Assembly (NCBI GenBank): GCA_024195265.1
Contig: JAJLRJ010000008.1
Coordinates: 21,372,958 to 21,436,957 of the forward strand
Direction of reading: 5' to 3'
Length of the DNA: 64,000 nucleotides
Source: Dendrophyllia cribrosa
Taxonomy: Eukaryota > Cnidaria > Anthozoa > Scleractinia > Dendrophylliidae
Shown: positions 1-14,600 of the stretch, one piece after another
Position numbering within the stretch: the stretch's first letter is position 1
Layout: every line of letters starts with the position of its first letter
Translations under genes and position numbers: made by a program
The notes under the pieces: generated by a model
Told to the model about the DNA's origin: nothing
Seen by the model: only the letters and a program-made list of their open reading frames with translations
Databases searched by the model: none

Positions 1-283
1 ACCATATTTGGGCAGTGTATCAATGTGTTCAATTATAAGTGGGGATATTGGATTAAAGAGCACTGGGGAGTGGAGGGAGGGGGAAAGGGAAAGATAGGCC
101 GCACTTGGCCCGTTTCTTTTATCAACAAATCCTACGCCCCAACTATTGAGCCACTTTACAGGTAAGTGTCTTTGTCTCTTTAGCCAAATGAAACGGGTGA
201 TTTTGCGCTTTTTATGGGATGGGGGATGTGATCAAACAACAACGTGAAAGAATGATTCCAATAAAAAGTGTATGTTTATGGTG

Positions 284-289
284 TTTATT
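284..289 (-). terminator. Candidate poly(A) signal of STK36
   Basis: AATAAA on the minus strand, about 30 bases after the in-frame TAA at 319-321. It fits a terminal exon ending in ...APHG-stop. If the GTAAGG overlapping the stop is used as a donor instead, this signal would be intronic. Confidence 0.45.
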
Positions 290-318
290 GCGACCGTTGG
301 CGTTATTCTATAACTTCC

Positions 319-3300
319 TTACCCGTGAGGTGCTTGTGTCTTGATTAGCTGCTGATATAACAAGGGTGAATGTCTCACCATATTACCCAGAGCGCCTGCA
401 AGAGAAAGGGAAAAAAATACATCACTCACCCATCAGGAACAGGGGCCGTTTTGGCAAGTCCTCATTACATATTAAACCGCTCGAAGAGATTTTCATCCTA
501 ACTAGTGATTGCGCACTAGCTTGGGCCTGACTCGCTGACTCGTCCCCAGTCGACTCTCCAGGCAAGACGCGGGAGACGTGCGCGGGGTCGCGCGGGGGAT
601 AGACACGGAACAGGGAACGAGAGAGTCGCGACCGAGGGAATCGGCCGCGCTTCTCTCATAAATTGAGAGAAGACTGGATACGAGTTAGAGCCTGGGCACA
701 GATAGACTGCAAAACAGTCGTATTTTTCGCGTTGGTCATACGAATGCGCGCGGTCTTTGAACGAAAGCTCAAGAGCGAGTGTGAAAAGGGAGGGTGGAAC
801 TGAGTCCGAAGGGCGTGTGAGGCTCGCGCGCGAGTATCCACGCTTTCGACGCTTTCAGCGCTTCGCGCCTTTGCGACCAAGCAGCGAAAAGAAACCCCCG
901 ATTGTTTTGTAGTCTAGGGCACAGACGTCTCCTATTTGTTTCGTTCGTCGAAGGAAGGAAGGAAATGGGTGACGTCTGCGAGCAGGCTTATTGATCAACG
1001 ACGAGACTGACATGCAATTGTATTACTCCATTTTATGAGTCATGTCATGAAGTTCAAACTTTTAATGTGCCTGTGGACGAAATCTCAAAGTGTGACCATT
1101 TAAAAGAAAGCTACTGAGCGGTACTTTCTTACGGTGCTGTTACATTTTTTATTACATCCATTTTGAAATCACTGGTGATCCTTGCAATCTGATTGGCTCT
1201 CAGCAGTGCGATTTATTCCCGAATCGCACTATTTTTTACTCTAAATCGCATCTTTTTCTCAGCAGTACGATTTATTCCCGAACCGCACTATTTTTTTTGC
1301 TTTAAATCGCATCTATAAGTCACATCAATATTGGTACTGACTAAAATCCTGTATTTAGGCAATTAAATTGTGCGATTTCAAAATGGATGTAGTAAAGTGG
1401 TAATTGAACTAAGTGGAGTGCAATTTGGTCTGAAATCATACGCGTGATTTAAAATCGAACTCGCGCTGCGCCCTCGTTCGACTTTGAAATCACGCGTATG
1501 ATTTCAGACCAAATTGCACTCCACTTAGTTCAATTACCATTATTAATATGTCACAGAACAACAAGATTTTAATTCAGGTACTCTTACCAGCGGCGTTAGC
1601 TCTTGTTCTAGCTACGGAGTCTGTAAGTAGATCAACCAACAGTGGAACTGAAGGGCTCAGTGCTGTGTACATAGAGTCGCTATGATATGCAGCATTACCA
1701 ACAGCGAAACTGGCGGTCTGATAAGAGAGAGAAAAAGTACAGTTGAATTTCCAATACGCGTACAGTCTTGGAACCGCTTTTAACTGTCCCCTTATAAAGA
1801 AGTGTCCATTTATGCAAGCTGCAAAATGTAGCCGAGTGTTTGTGTTTGGCTAGGACCACGACTGAGTGTCCGTCTACGAGAGGTGTCTTTCTACAAAAGG
1901 TGTCGTTAGAGGATGTTCGACTATATCAACCCTTTCCCTAGCTGTTAGAGCCATTCGAATGAGCTATTAAGCAGTACTTTCCTGTGATGCTGTTTGTTGC
2001 GCTGTAAAGGGTGGTTCTAACTTTTGAGTCAGTGGATGAAATGAAAGCTATTGAGAAGTACTTTTCTGTGGTATTGTTTGTTACGCTGTAAAAGGTAGCT
2101 CTAACTTCTGAGTCAGTGGATCAAATCCTGAAGTGTGACCATTCAAACGAAAGCTACGAAAGTTACTGAGCAGTACTTTCTTGTGTTATGCTGTAAAAGG
2201 TGGTTCTAACACTCAGTGAGTCTATGGGTGAAATGCTAAAAGAGTGGTGACCACACAAATGAAGACTCGCTCCCCCCCCCCCCCCCCCCCCCCCCCTCCC
2301 CACTCTCTTTCTCTACTATAATAAAATCATGGTAAAGCAAACTACAACCAAAGACGAAAGTGTTGGGAAGGTTCCTTGTTTTCCTCACCCCTCCCCCCTC
2401 ATCCTCCCTCTTTCAAAGTTGCTGTTAACGCAAATACTTAACTTACACTGTCTTTTGTATAAACGTCTTCAACATTGGATTCGGGGGAGGGGGGGGGGGG
2501 GGGGGGGTATAAAAAGCGTCATGCGCGCCTTTAATTGAGTCGAAACCAAAAGGTAGGGTCATTTCTTAGCGTTTTACAAACCTTCCCAACTAATTTTGTC
2601 TCAGGTTGTAGTATTAAACAAGCACACGAGCGTAATCGGTTCCTGACAAACAGTAATCACCTTTCGAACATTAGAATCACCACTCTTCAGACAGCTTAGT
2701 AAAGTAGATAACAAATTTGTTCTGAAAACAAAGTAAGCCGTAATCAGTGAACCAGAAAGGTTGCCATTACAGTTAGACTACGGTACTTGGAAGGAGAAAT
2801 GAGACTACGGCCCCGTCCACACGTATACGTTTACGTTCGTAAACACATATTTTTTTATGCGTTTAGACCTCTCGTCTACACGTAAATGATGAAAACGGTC
2901 ACCCTAAACGGATATTTTCGAAAACGCTCTCCAAAGTGGATATTTTTGAAAACGCCGTTTACCCGTTTACGTGTGGACAGCGTAAACTGATATTTTCGTA
3001 AACGCTGATGTCACAGATTCGCACCTAGTCCACAAACAAAGAAAATAGAGCAGATATCCAATATGGCGGACTTATCTACGCATGCTCAATGCAGATTTGA
3101 AGCGTTTACGTATCGTTTTAGCGTTTGCGTGTGGACAGGTGAAAACGAATCGTAAACGATGGCTGGCTTCGCGTGGACGGGAACGTTTTAGATAAAAAAA
3201 AATTTGCGTTTACGAACGTAAACGTATACGTGTGGACGGGGCCTAAAGAAGGGTGAAAATCAAAATTGTTGATGGGTGGCATCATCTCAACTCATAAAAT

Positions 3301-6218
3301 ATGCCAAATTTGCAGGAAACCAAAAACAAATTAAGAAAAGTACTTGGCAAAAGGCAATATACATTCGGTGATTGAGTTTTAAACATTTTCTAGGCAACAG
3401 CTTGGGGCAACTGGCAACAACAGTGACAAGTTTAAATAGAGAAAAGTACAAATGGAGAAGGAATTCAGACTTGTCCAAAAAACAACAACGATAAAATACA
3501 AAACCAAACAACTAAGCGGTAATAAAAAAATCAGTATTTTATCACCAATAGAACTTTTGACAAGAACGTGTCTTAGAACGTCTTAGGGGGTGTTTACATG
3601 ACACCGGGGCGATTTTGTGGTGGTATCATGTAAACAAATGTAGAGCAATAAGAGGGAACCGGAGTGAACTCGCCCCGGCGCGAAAGTCACCCCGGTATCA
3701 TGTAAACACCCCCTTAGAACGTGTCCCAAACGTATTTTGGAATGTTGTTTACAAACAGCTTAAGTACATTTGAACAATGCTTTGTAATATGAATGGGTTA
3801 CTTCATATAGTGTACAATTAAAAAACATTGTACAAAATTGGCGCGAGTGACTTCATCTGTGACGTCACTTATACTCTCGTGAGGCCGTTCTCAACCAATC
3901 AGCGCGCGAGAATTGAACAGTTATTGTATAAGAGTATTTATATCGATTCCACTAGTTTGAAATATTTTCTTGTTAAACATTCTTTGCAATTCAGTTCAGT
4001 AATCCTAGTTTGCATTTAAAAGGTATCTTGGTCCTCGTTGACTATTAAATCATTTACGTTCATAGTACTCTCAGTCAAACCTGGAAATCCGAAATAACAT
4101 CCCACTGTTCTTTCATTCCTTTCCACTTCGTTTTTTCGCCGATGTCTCATATTGTATTAGTGATTAACCAAAAATAATGTCTATTGTTACACCTCTTCTA
4201 TGAAATGCTTTAGTGAACAAATAGCAATTGTACTTTACAAGATAAAAACAACATTCTACAATACTTTTGGGACGCGCTAAAAAAATTGTAATCAATTTCG
4301 TACTACAAGGTGCGCTTTGGTCCTTTCCTGGTGATCGATTTCTTTTAATCATTATTTTTGAACACTGTCATCTCAACGCATAAAAAATTCACTTTGTTTT
4401 ATGTTTCTAGTTTTTGTTTCTAGCATTTTCTTGGTCTTTTGCATTGACGAAACGCTAGGGGAGCTGTTGAAATTCAATAGACTTTTAAATCATAGTTTTT
4501 CTTGCAACGCAATAAGTTTTGTAGCCGTTTAGTACTTCCCTGCGTAAACATCGATATCACAATATTACCCATATTGACAGCTTAGCTACCATGATTGGGT
4601 TTTATTTTGTTAAAAAGAGTTTTAAGGTTGGGGGTTTCATTTTTGTAGTTATTTACCTCTGAAGAGCTGGATAGAACACGGCAGAATGCTTGAGTATATT
4701 ACCCAGCATACCACACGCGTTGGCAACAATAGCGGTGCTCTGGTGTGTCAACAGGTTGTATAGAGGCTCGTACGAATCTGAAGAAAAACAAAAAGAAACG
4801 TTTCGGTTTTTTTTTTTGTAAAACACAATCTTGTACCTTTGGTAAGATGAAATCTCCAGGACCCGGTTCAGTTCAAAAGGTGGCTAGCGCTATCTACCGG
4901 ATAAATCACTATCCAGCGGATAACACAAAAGACTGTGATTTAGTCGGTGGAATGCGCTTTTCTCCTTTTGAATAACCGGGGCCAGTAATCTAGACATTTA
5001 TCAATCTCGTTCCCAGGTCTCTCTTCTTCCTGCTCCAGGAGAAGGGAAAAAGAGAGACCCTGGGAATAAATAAAAATAAATAAATCAATAAAAAACTTTA
5101 TTTAAGTGTCAAAGGCATTTAGCACGCGAGTACTAATGGGCATGTATATTAAGGGGGCTATGTCATGGCGGTTTTTATGTTCTTGGCTCAGACTGTGCTA
5201 GAGTTAAACCTGAGCATGTTATTTCAAACACGGTATGCTTTCAGAACATCAAGAAGAAGATATCAAGTGAATCCTTGAAGGAAAAACAAACCATAATTAG
5301 TTTTTAACCAATTTTTCAAGTTGCAATCCATTTCCATCCTGGCCATCTGCAGTCAGAGACACTTGTTTATAGTTTCAGTGTACCGATAAAGTAATTTTAA
5401 ACAAAGCTGGATCATTATTTTTGGGTTTCGATTGACGCAAATACGCGTTTTGGCTTTTCAAATTGACGGCTAAAAATTGGTGACAAGTCTTTAATGTCTC
5501 AAACGTCTTCAATGAAAGAGCGCAACTTTTCCTGTAAAATTCGCTCACCTCGGTCTCCTCGCAGGGCCTGTGTAACCATGGAAACATACTCGGAGGAACT
5601 CCGTGCAACATGACTAAGTATTGCAATGACGTCACTTAGTAGAGTAACAGGATTATCCGCTGACACCAGTGAAGCTATAAAGGGCTCAGCCTGAAGAAGA
5701 AAAAGAAAAGAAAAGAAATAAGACAAGGAAATACTTCAGGCAAATGTGCTAAGAAAAAGGAATACGAAAATAGCGAAGTTGTTTTACCTTGTTGTTAGTG
5801 ACATGTTTCGCCAGTTGTGTGACAAAAATTTCATCGCTTAGCACCAACCGAGAAACTAGACCTAAACATGAAAAATGGTACATATTAAAAATGTTTTTCA
5901 AAAAGTAAAATACCAGAAAACGTATCAAGAGTGCTTTTCTAATTTTTTTTTATGCGCAATTTCGTTTCACAGGGTCCTCTCTTCTTCCCCCTCGGGTCTC
6001 TTCTTCCACCTCGGGTCTCTTCTTCTCCCTCGGGTCTCTTCTTTCCCCTCGGGTCTCTTCTTCCCCCTTGGGTCTCTTCTTCCCCCTTGGGTCTCTTCTC
6101 CCCCCTTGGGTCTCTTCTCCCCCCTTGGGTCTCTTCTTCTCCCTCGGGAAGAAAGAACCCCGAAAACAAGGTTGAGCTGTGTGGAAGTTTTTCGTGTGAG
6201 ATTGTCAACTTTATGGAA

Positions 6219-6255
<37 letters not shown>

Positions 6256-8691
6256 GAGAGGGGAAGGAGGGGTGTGAATGCGCCGTTACAGCTTAGATGC
6301 GCTTTTTGCATGCTTTCCCACGCTTGGCACCGGCTGCGCGCTTTTGCGTAGGGTTCTGACAAAACTCATTAGAAAACCACACCATAAAAAAAAATTAGAC
6401 GAATGGAAAATTTTTTGTCACTTTTCACACATACTCTGTTATAGATTGAAGTCTTACCCAGTGGAAGTTCCAAATCCTCCATAGGTAAAAAATTGGATGC
6501 AAACTCTAAAAGTATCGGAACCAGTCTGTATTGGTACAAGACGCTGGGGAAAGAGAAATTATTTCAGCTTGATACAAATAATTTACTGCCCATTATCTTA
6601 GCAACAATAGGGTTGTAAACCATACAAAACAGTGCCACAGGAAAGTACTGCTCAATAACCTTCATTTAAATCGTCACATCTAAGAATTTCATCCATAGAA
6701 TCAAAAGTCAAAAGGTAGGACCACCTAGTAGAGTACAACTCAATAGCTTTCATTTGAATCGTCATACCTCAGAATTTCGTCCACAGAATTAAAAGTTGGA
6801 ATCACCTCGCACAGCATTGTAAAAAGTACCACATGAAAGTTTTGCTCAATAGCTTTCATTTGAATGGCCATATCTTAGAATTTCGTCAACAAAAGAAAAA
6901 TTTAGAACCTTATTACTCGAATCAAAGTTAGTCCCTGGCAGTAAAATGGTTAGCTGAGACCAAAACAGAGCCCTTTATCTATAGCGTGCGTAACAAGCGT
7001 TTCCGTAGTTTGCTGGGGCGAGAACAAAATACTGCTTTGATCTCATTCTCATTGTATGTAAAGCGCCAGGAGACATGTGATTTGTGCGCTGTATAAGATT
7101 CAGTGACATACATTGTTCATGGGTGGGGTGGGGAGATGAGATCAACAATGGACCGATAGCGGCTGCCTGAGGCGCCTTCATGAGCTGACGTCCAACCTCA
7201 TTCTCATAAGTGTATGTAAAGCGCCATGAGACGTGGTTTGTGCGCTATACAAGACTCAGTGCAGACATTGTTTATGGGTGGGGTGGGGAGATGAGATCAA
7301 CAATGGACCGATAGCGGCTGCCTGAGGCGCCTTCATGAGCTGACGTCCAATCTGTATGGAAAGAGCCATGAGACATGTGATTTGTGCGCTATATAAAACG
7401 TTGTTCGTTCTTTTGTTCCTTCGCGCAGAAACTACGGAAACGCTTGCTACGTAGGCTACTGTATCTATCGCATTTAGATGTAACTGATTACGAAAATAAT
7501 GACCTGGCTTACCTCTGGATGTCATGAAGTAGATGTTCTTCCACGTCAATGGCAAATGGGAAATAGAAAATCTTGATAACCTGTAAGAGATTTGGGTGCG
7601 TACATTTACAATAAATCGTTTGCAATTTTAGAAGGGACTGGAAAAAAGGGGATGGGGGCTTACTGTAAGAAAAGAGCTAAGATTCAGGAAATGTCTATGG
7701 TAATGACGGACGCTGCGCCAATATATTTGCTGCTTGAATTAGAGAATGATGAAAAAAGGTAGAAGGTGTTACCTCACAGTAAATAGTACATGAAAACTAT
7801 TTCTTGTATCCAACCTTGTATTCTTGTATTTCATGGCGTTTGGTTGAATCGTTGAAGGGAAATGCGGGTACTTCCATTTCACACCAAATAAAAAGTAAAA
7901 ATAAATAAATAAAATAAAATAAATAAATAAATAAATCGTTTTTATTTAACGAGGGTGACACTAAATAGTCATAAGACTAACAAACCTGTGGCCCTCGGAT
8001 TCCAGATCGAATTGGAATTTGGAAGTGTTGGTTTTTGAGGCTTACCTTTTACAGCATAGGATGTCTCGAATGCGCTTTATCATTTTACAAAATACTTTAA
8101 AAAAAAACAGCACCACAGGAAACAACTGCTCGATAGTAACTTTCATTAGAATGGTTACATCCACTGACTTAAAAGTTACAACCACCTTGTACAGCATAAT
8201 AAACAGTACCACAGGAAGGCACTACTCAATACCTTTCATTCGAATGGTCACATTGTAGGATTTTATCCACAGTCTTACAACTTAGAACCACCTCAGTCGT
8301 ACAACACACCACAACACAGCAGGAAACTGGTGCTTTACAGCATTCAGTTGAATGGTTTTACTTTAGGATTTCATCCACAGACTCACAGACTCACAAGATT
8401 CAACTAAAGAGTAAAGACTAACCTTGTTTGTGAACAATTTGAGGATTTCTCCATCTTCTTCTTTAGTTCCAGGCTTAAAGGCTGCCAAACTGAAAGACGA
8501 ACATAACTGAATGTAATCAGGAGTGTTTAAACAACCCTCTCGAGCTCCCCAATCTCCCCTCGTTTTCCCCGCTCGTTCACGCCCTGTAGTAGTACTTACT
8601 GCTTGGAGAACTGTTCCACAAATGAAGTTGTAAGCATTTTGCTCAAAAAGGAAACCGCATGAGCTGGAGGTTCAACCAACATCATTATACT
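319..8691 (-). CDS. STK36: STK36 exons 24-33: armadillo-like C-terminus
   Basis: Exons: 8600-8691, 8423-8489, 7513-7580, 6458-6543, 5788-5861, 5549-5690, 4657-4777, 2661-2721, 1588-1717, 319-395 (the last including a stop at 319-321). Clear armadillo-repeat wording appears near the end: exon 30 [19 protein letters not shown] then [19 protein letters not shown], exon 31 [14 protein letters not shown], exon 32 [16 protein letters not shown], exon 33 [18 protein letters not shown]. These match the STK36 family C-terminus as I know it. Exons are short (61-142 bases) and separated by introns of 0.1-2 kb full of repeats. The phase of each join was checked by hand and is consistent throughout. Confidence 0.85.
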
Positions 8692-11600
8692 CTGTAAAGG
8701 AGTCTGTGTGAATGAATGAAATAAATCGGTTAGGCTAGTTTTAATGACTGGATTTATAAAGTAACAGTCGTTTCCTAGTTCCTTATTCGACTGTTAGATC
8801 ATTGTAACTTACATGCATTTAAAAGGAAAAGATCAGAAAATTGCAGAATATCTCAGTAGGCCTGCACCCCTTCGGAACCTCTAATTTCATTGGACCTGGA
8901 TGAGGTGCACCTCTATTGTTTTTAGGGCTAGGGTCCATGGTTGTGTTGTTTGTTCTATTGCTTTCTTAGCCGATCCTGTGAGGCGTTACGAAAGGTGCAG
9001 GTCTGCTCGAATATCTGCGCCGTGATCCCTCGCAGCACATGTGTTTTGCTCTCTCGACTAATCATGAGAGAAATAAGAGACTACTCGCAGTCTAGGGGGG
9101 GTTAAAGTTGATTTGAAGAAAGAGGAGCTATGAACAGGAATTACAGCGCCGGTAGAATAATAAATCCTTTACTCGATGGTTTGATGGATAGAGCGGTTCT
9201 AAATTGAGTTTGAGTGATTGGCTAAAAAATCTCGCGCCACTTTATCAACTAATCAGAAGTAAAACCAAAACCAATCATGACTTTCTCGCCTGACGCGTTT
9301 TCCCGCGTTGACGCTGGCAACATGTATTTACTTCGAGCTGTGATTGGTTCATTGTATTGTCTGCCTGTTGTGATTGGCCAATTACTTTAGTTTTGGTTTT
9401 ACGACACTCAATTGAAAACCGCTCTAATATGAGCGGATGTTTTACTCATTTACCCCCTGATGCAGGTCCGTCTCACTTCACATTCATGTTTGTACGTACC
9501 TTGGTAAACAATACATGTGTTATATCTAGGAGCTTTTCCAAGCCCTGATATGACATCAGTCTCCACTGCACAGTCCCCACGGTGACGTCAGCTTCTTCTT
9601 CAGGCATCACCTCTATATCACTAACAAAAAATAACAACAAATTCTTGGTTTAAAAGGCACAGAAGTACTTTCCATGACCATATTGCTAAAAACTCTCTTC
9701 TTTCACACCCAAGGACGACCAAGATCAATACAAAAAATGAAAAATTTCATTCAATTCGTAGTGTAATGAAAGAAAAGTACTACTGAACAGTGGCCATGGC
9801 GGATCCGGAACTTCAGTTAAGGAAGGCTATACTATGAATGTCAAATTCTGCGAAGATAATTCTGGTAATGCACTGCACATATACCAAAAATAAGGGGGAG
9901 GGGGTGGAGGGGTTTGACCCGCGGGCCCTTCCCCTCGATCGGCCACTGCTGAAAGTCACACTGTATAATGTAACCCACAGGCTCAAAAAGTAGAAACATG
10001 TTATACGACTCCGAGTTTAACTCTGGTTATTTATCTTTATCCTCAAATTGCCACCATCAAATCTGCAGTGTATTGTGGTTACTGTTTTTGTAAAGCACAT
10101 TCGATGTCACTCATTACTAATATATTATGTCTAGCTTTCATATAATCCCAGACGTTTTTTAATACAGTAAGTTTATAAACATTATTTTCAGGTCAGGAAA
10201 ACTAGCCAAGGAATTAGGGCAGGAGGGACGGGGGACTTTAACAGGAATGTAAAAATATTGTATAATTTCACTTTTGTTCCATTCACATTCACCTTAGAAC
10301 TACTGTTTCATCTGGTGCGATGTTTAACACCACACCAACTGCAGACCATAAACTGTTCCAAACACTGCTCTCGACCACTTGAGAAGAGACTCTGGAGCCA
10401 CTATCCTGTAAAACAAAGTTGTTGGTAACAGCGAGTCAATCTGCTTGCTGTCCCTTTTCAGTCAATTGAGCGGGCGAGCTAATCGTGAAAACAAGCTCAG
10501 CGAGACTGGAAGGAGAAACTGGGGAGAGGCGCGCGGGAGGAAATCAGTAGCCACGCACCTCTTCAGAACCTCTAATTTCATTGGACCTGGTTATCACGCA
10601 CTTGTATTGTTTTTAGGTCTAGGGTCCATTGTTCTGTTGTTTGTTCTATTGTTTTCTTAGCCAATCTTGTGAGGCGTTCCGAGAGGTGCGTACCGCCTCG
10701 AGGAAATCTTATTTTCCCGCCTCTTCCCCAGCGCCCCGTCGGCTCGCATTACTTTCGCCGATCGCGTATTTGCTCGCCCGCTCGACTATCCAGGGAGGGA
10801 CTCCTAGCAGTCTAAATCCTCGGTATATGGGTACCCTCGGAAAGCATCCCCATCCTCCTTTTCCCGAAGTTAATAATTAAAGTAAATTCCCAAAGCGTTG
10901 ACTCCCTGAAAAGTGACACTAATAATGCGACTCCCCAAAACTAACGACCTCAAACGTATCTTGACTTTTGTTTAATTGATTGACGATGCTTCAAAATTGG
11001 AAACTGCTAAACAGAGTTTTGATCACTAACCTGATTAATACAATGCTCTAGTAATACTACAATGCCATCAAGAAGGCCTCCAGGAACCTCAACAAATGTA
11101 AATGGCTTCTGTAAAAGAAGTAGAGATATATTTAACTTTTTCTTTGCTAGAGACCAATACCAAATTTCATTTTGTAAAATACCAAGAAACAAACAGCATC
11201 AAAGGGTGTGCAATGGCCCAGAGCTTTCAGTTGAATAGTCATACTGGAGGTTATGCTATATGGGTATGTGCCCCTATGAAGGGTGTCGTTTTCAAGCAGC
11301 TTAGTCTAGGATAGGGTATAGAAAGCAGAGAGTTTTGGTCTAGAATAGAATATCATTTGCCTGATCAGTGGTATGAAGAATTTAGTCTAAAATAGGAATT
11401 AAAACTCGGAAGAGAAAGTGGCCTTCCTGAACGGAAATAAAATCATTGCGGCAACATTGTTAAAAATTGGTTTCCATTAAAAACACTAATAATGATACAG
11501 TTCTAAAAATAGCAAGTCTAGAATTGGGGAGGGATTTTTCGGTGTCCAGTCTACTGACTATAGGGTTGCAAAATCAGCTAAACACGGTCTGGTATAGGGT

Positions 11601-14600
11601 ACGGGTTTCAGAGTTCCAGCCCCCCCCCCCCACCCCGGGAGGCGAAGGTTCGTTTCCGGTAGTGAAAGAGTGTAACATTGTTTACCTGTTGCAGCCTGGT
11701 CAGTGTTGTAGAGATGGCATCTAAAATCTGTTCACTTTGATTGGTTTGTACTCTGGGATCTGAACTGAGCAATTTGGCCAGCAACATGGCAGAGAGAGCT
11801 TGGATTTCAAACACATCTGAACCAATGAACATGGAAATAACATGATCTGTGCAATCAGTGACCCTGCAACAAAACAATAGTTGCTTCAAAGGATGGTTAA
11901 AAAGGTTGTCTTTAAGGCCCATCAGACCAGCACTTATCTCTGGTGTGCACAGCATGAAGGAAGTAGACGTATTGCTACTCTCCTCATCGCAGAGTTTCCA
12001 CCAGCATTGCATTTCCCAGTACCCATTTATACACCGGGATGGAGACGGAGACATTGTGGAGCAAAGTTTGTTGCCCTATCCCTTTAACTGCCAAGAGTGC
12101 CAAACATAAAAAATATTCAAGAAAAATACTGAATTCAATTTTATAAAATATTGAAAAACAAATGGTACCATGCATAAGTACTGCCGAAGAGGTTTCATTT
12201 GAATGGTCACACCATAGGATTTCGTCCACGGAATCAAAAGTTAGAACTATACATACATGTGTACCATGCAAAAGTACTGCCGAAGAGGTTTCATTTGAAT
12301 GGTCACACCATAGGATTTCGTCCACAGAATCAAAAGTTAGAACTATACATACATGTGTCCATTATTGACTCTGGGAGTGAAAGGGTTATAAAATAACACA
12401 AGGGTAGAAAACAGGCTCGATCCAGCAACCCAAAACAGACTCGATCCAATCTTCAACAGCTAGACCTTTGCTCAACTAAAACCTGAAAACCAAAGCTACC
12501 ATTGATGGCATTTGTCAACACCACCACCAACAACTAAAACAAATACCTCATTCTTAAATTATCAATTATCGTGTCTTCTTCAAGATGGTGAGCCATTAGA
12601 ACAAATATGTCTAAACAAACACAGTTTTACTTGGAATCTCTTGTAAACAACTCTTAAGCGATCAATTTTTCTGATAACTAACCGGAGGTTCAATTGTACA
12701 AGTTAACATAACTTACTCTACAGGAATGTCCTCTGAGTTTGTAACCATGGCGCACAAAACCTGCAATACACAACTGGTCTCTTCGCAATCTGTACTCTTT
12801 CCACTGCAATTTGTCAGATACTTAATTAGCGAAGTCGTCCAGTTTGAATATCGCAAAAGATGAATGCTTAATTCTCTGGACACAACACAGAGTTCAGCGA
12901 GCAAGCTCACAACACAAAGTGATGACGGTTTATTGATAAAAAGGGGATATAACACATCCAAACATTTTTCATTTGATGACTGAAGAAGTTTTTTGGCTAC
13001 AAGGCCAGCTAGGTTTTTCTTTGGAGTTGTTTCTTTATAATAGCCATTGGCTGATATCACCAGCGCTCTTATTGTTGTCATAGCAACTGTCTGAACATGG
13101 ACCACTCTTGCTTTTACAGACGTAGAATCACCAATTGCACCTGTTGCAATCAAGAACAACAAAAAAAGAAAACAAAGGAAGAAATAAGTAAACAGTTTTT
13201 GTTTGTCACGACATTGGGATTTCAAAGAACAATTTGCAATTATGAAGGCTTGTTCTAGATGTCATCTGACTATTGAATATCTCCACCAATCAGAGTAGTT
13301 GTTATATAGCTGGAGTTTTTCTCAATACAACGCGCGCGTTGATTGGTTGATGATGACATCTAACAAACAAACTGTTTCCCGCCAATTGTGCGTAGCGGGC
13401 AACATTTGCGAAAGCGGGCAACAATTTTGACGTCAAAGGGTAACATGAGCGGGGTCGTCGCTGTCCAAACGATGTCTGTGATTGGCGAACGATGCAATTG
13501 ATATATCACTTGAACAATGCCCCTATCCCTAATCCCTATCCCAGCGGGACAAATCTATTGTCTTCTTAGCGAATCACAGACATTGTTTGGACAAGTGCAG
13601 GACTACCCGGTAACATTGCACTGTTGCAAGCTAGCACACATGATCAGATCGTGCGTGACAAAAGGTGGCATGATTATGATGATTATGCTCGGTGTGTTTT
13701 TCAAACTATCTCGTGTTGTGTTTTTTTGGGGTTACTAGAATTGAGGGAAACAAAATTCACTGTCTCCCTCGGGACCAGCCATTAAGTGTTTATTGTTAAA
13801 TGTTTTTTCCTCCATCAGGAATTTCTCGAATGTACTGAACATACTTGGATTGGTAGAAATGTTCCATGGTCAGATGATATCAAGAGCAAGCCTTAAAAAA
13901 TAGTACATCAGATGGGGAGAAGAAGGAATGAGTGCAAGCGACCTCGGACCATCTGAAAATCAGGTTTGCATCCAGGTTAGCCACAATGTGCAACAACTTT
14001 TAGTGTTACTCCCAGTCCTCTCCCCATATCACTTTACTGGCCTGCTGGTTCACAAGACCCACAATACGAGACTGCTCACAGGCTGTTACCTTTTGCATAG
14101 TCAAACCAACATTTGAAGCAGCCATACGCCCATACCACCAGAGACACGTATCAAAAGATAGGTGTCAAAGAGAATTTTTTTGTGCGCAATGAATTCATTT
14201 TTTTTGCACTGAAGAAACGTGGTAGAAATTCAAGTCTGTTGCTCTATTCAGAGTTGTGTTGCATTTTCAAGACTTTCTTCCTGTGACCCTTCGATCACAG
14301 GGGCAGTTGGCCACCACGTTTACGTCAGTAATAAGTTTTACATTGGATAAATCACCTTTGAGTCTTTGCATAACATTTGGTTCCATAACAAGAGCTGTGA
14401 TCAGGTAATCAACACTCTTAATGTCACAGGTGACAAGATTGTCATAAAACTCCTCTGACACAGCAGCAGTTTGTCTGTCCATGGCATTACACATATGTTG
14501 AACACACTGTTCAAAATAGAATCAAGTCCAGCATTAGTTTGCTCACACTAGTATTTATACATGTAAGTCAGTCACTCGCATAAATTGTGTTCCCCAAACT

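Noticed and set aside
656..880. 74-codon ORF near the left edge
   Set aside because: Lies in a dispersed repeat also present near 57 kb; no domain.
5875..6362. ORFs of 89-158 codons on both strands
   Set aside because: They are translations of the pyrimidine minisatellite and the G33 run; low-complexity on both strands, no domain.
13808..14130. Minus-strand reading [20 protein letters not shown] and onward
   Set aside because: Looks protein-like but overlaps the phase-supported exon 18 in another frame and runs into stops; possibly a repeat-borne fragment, not supportable as an exon.
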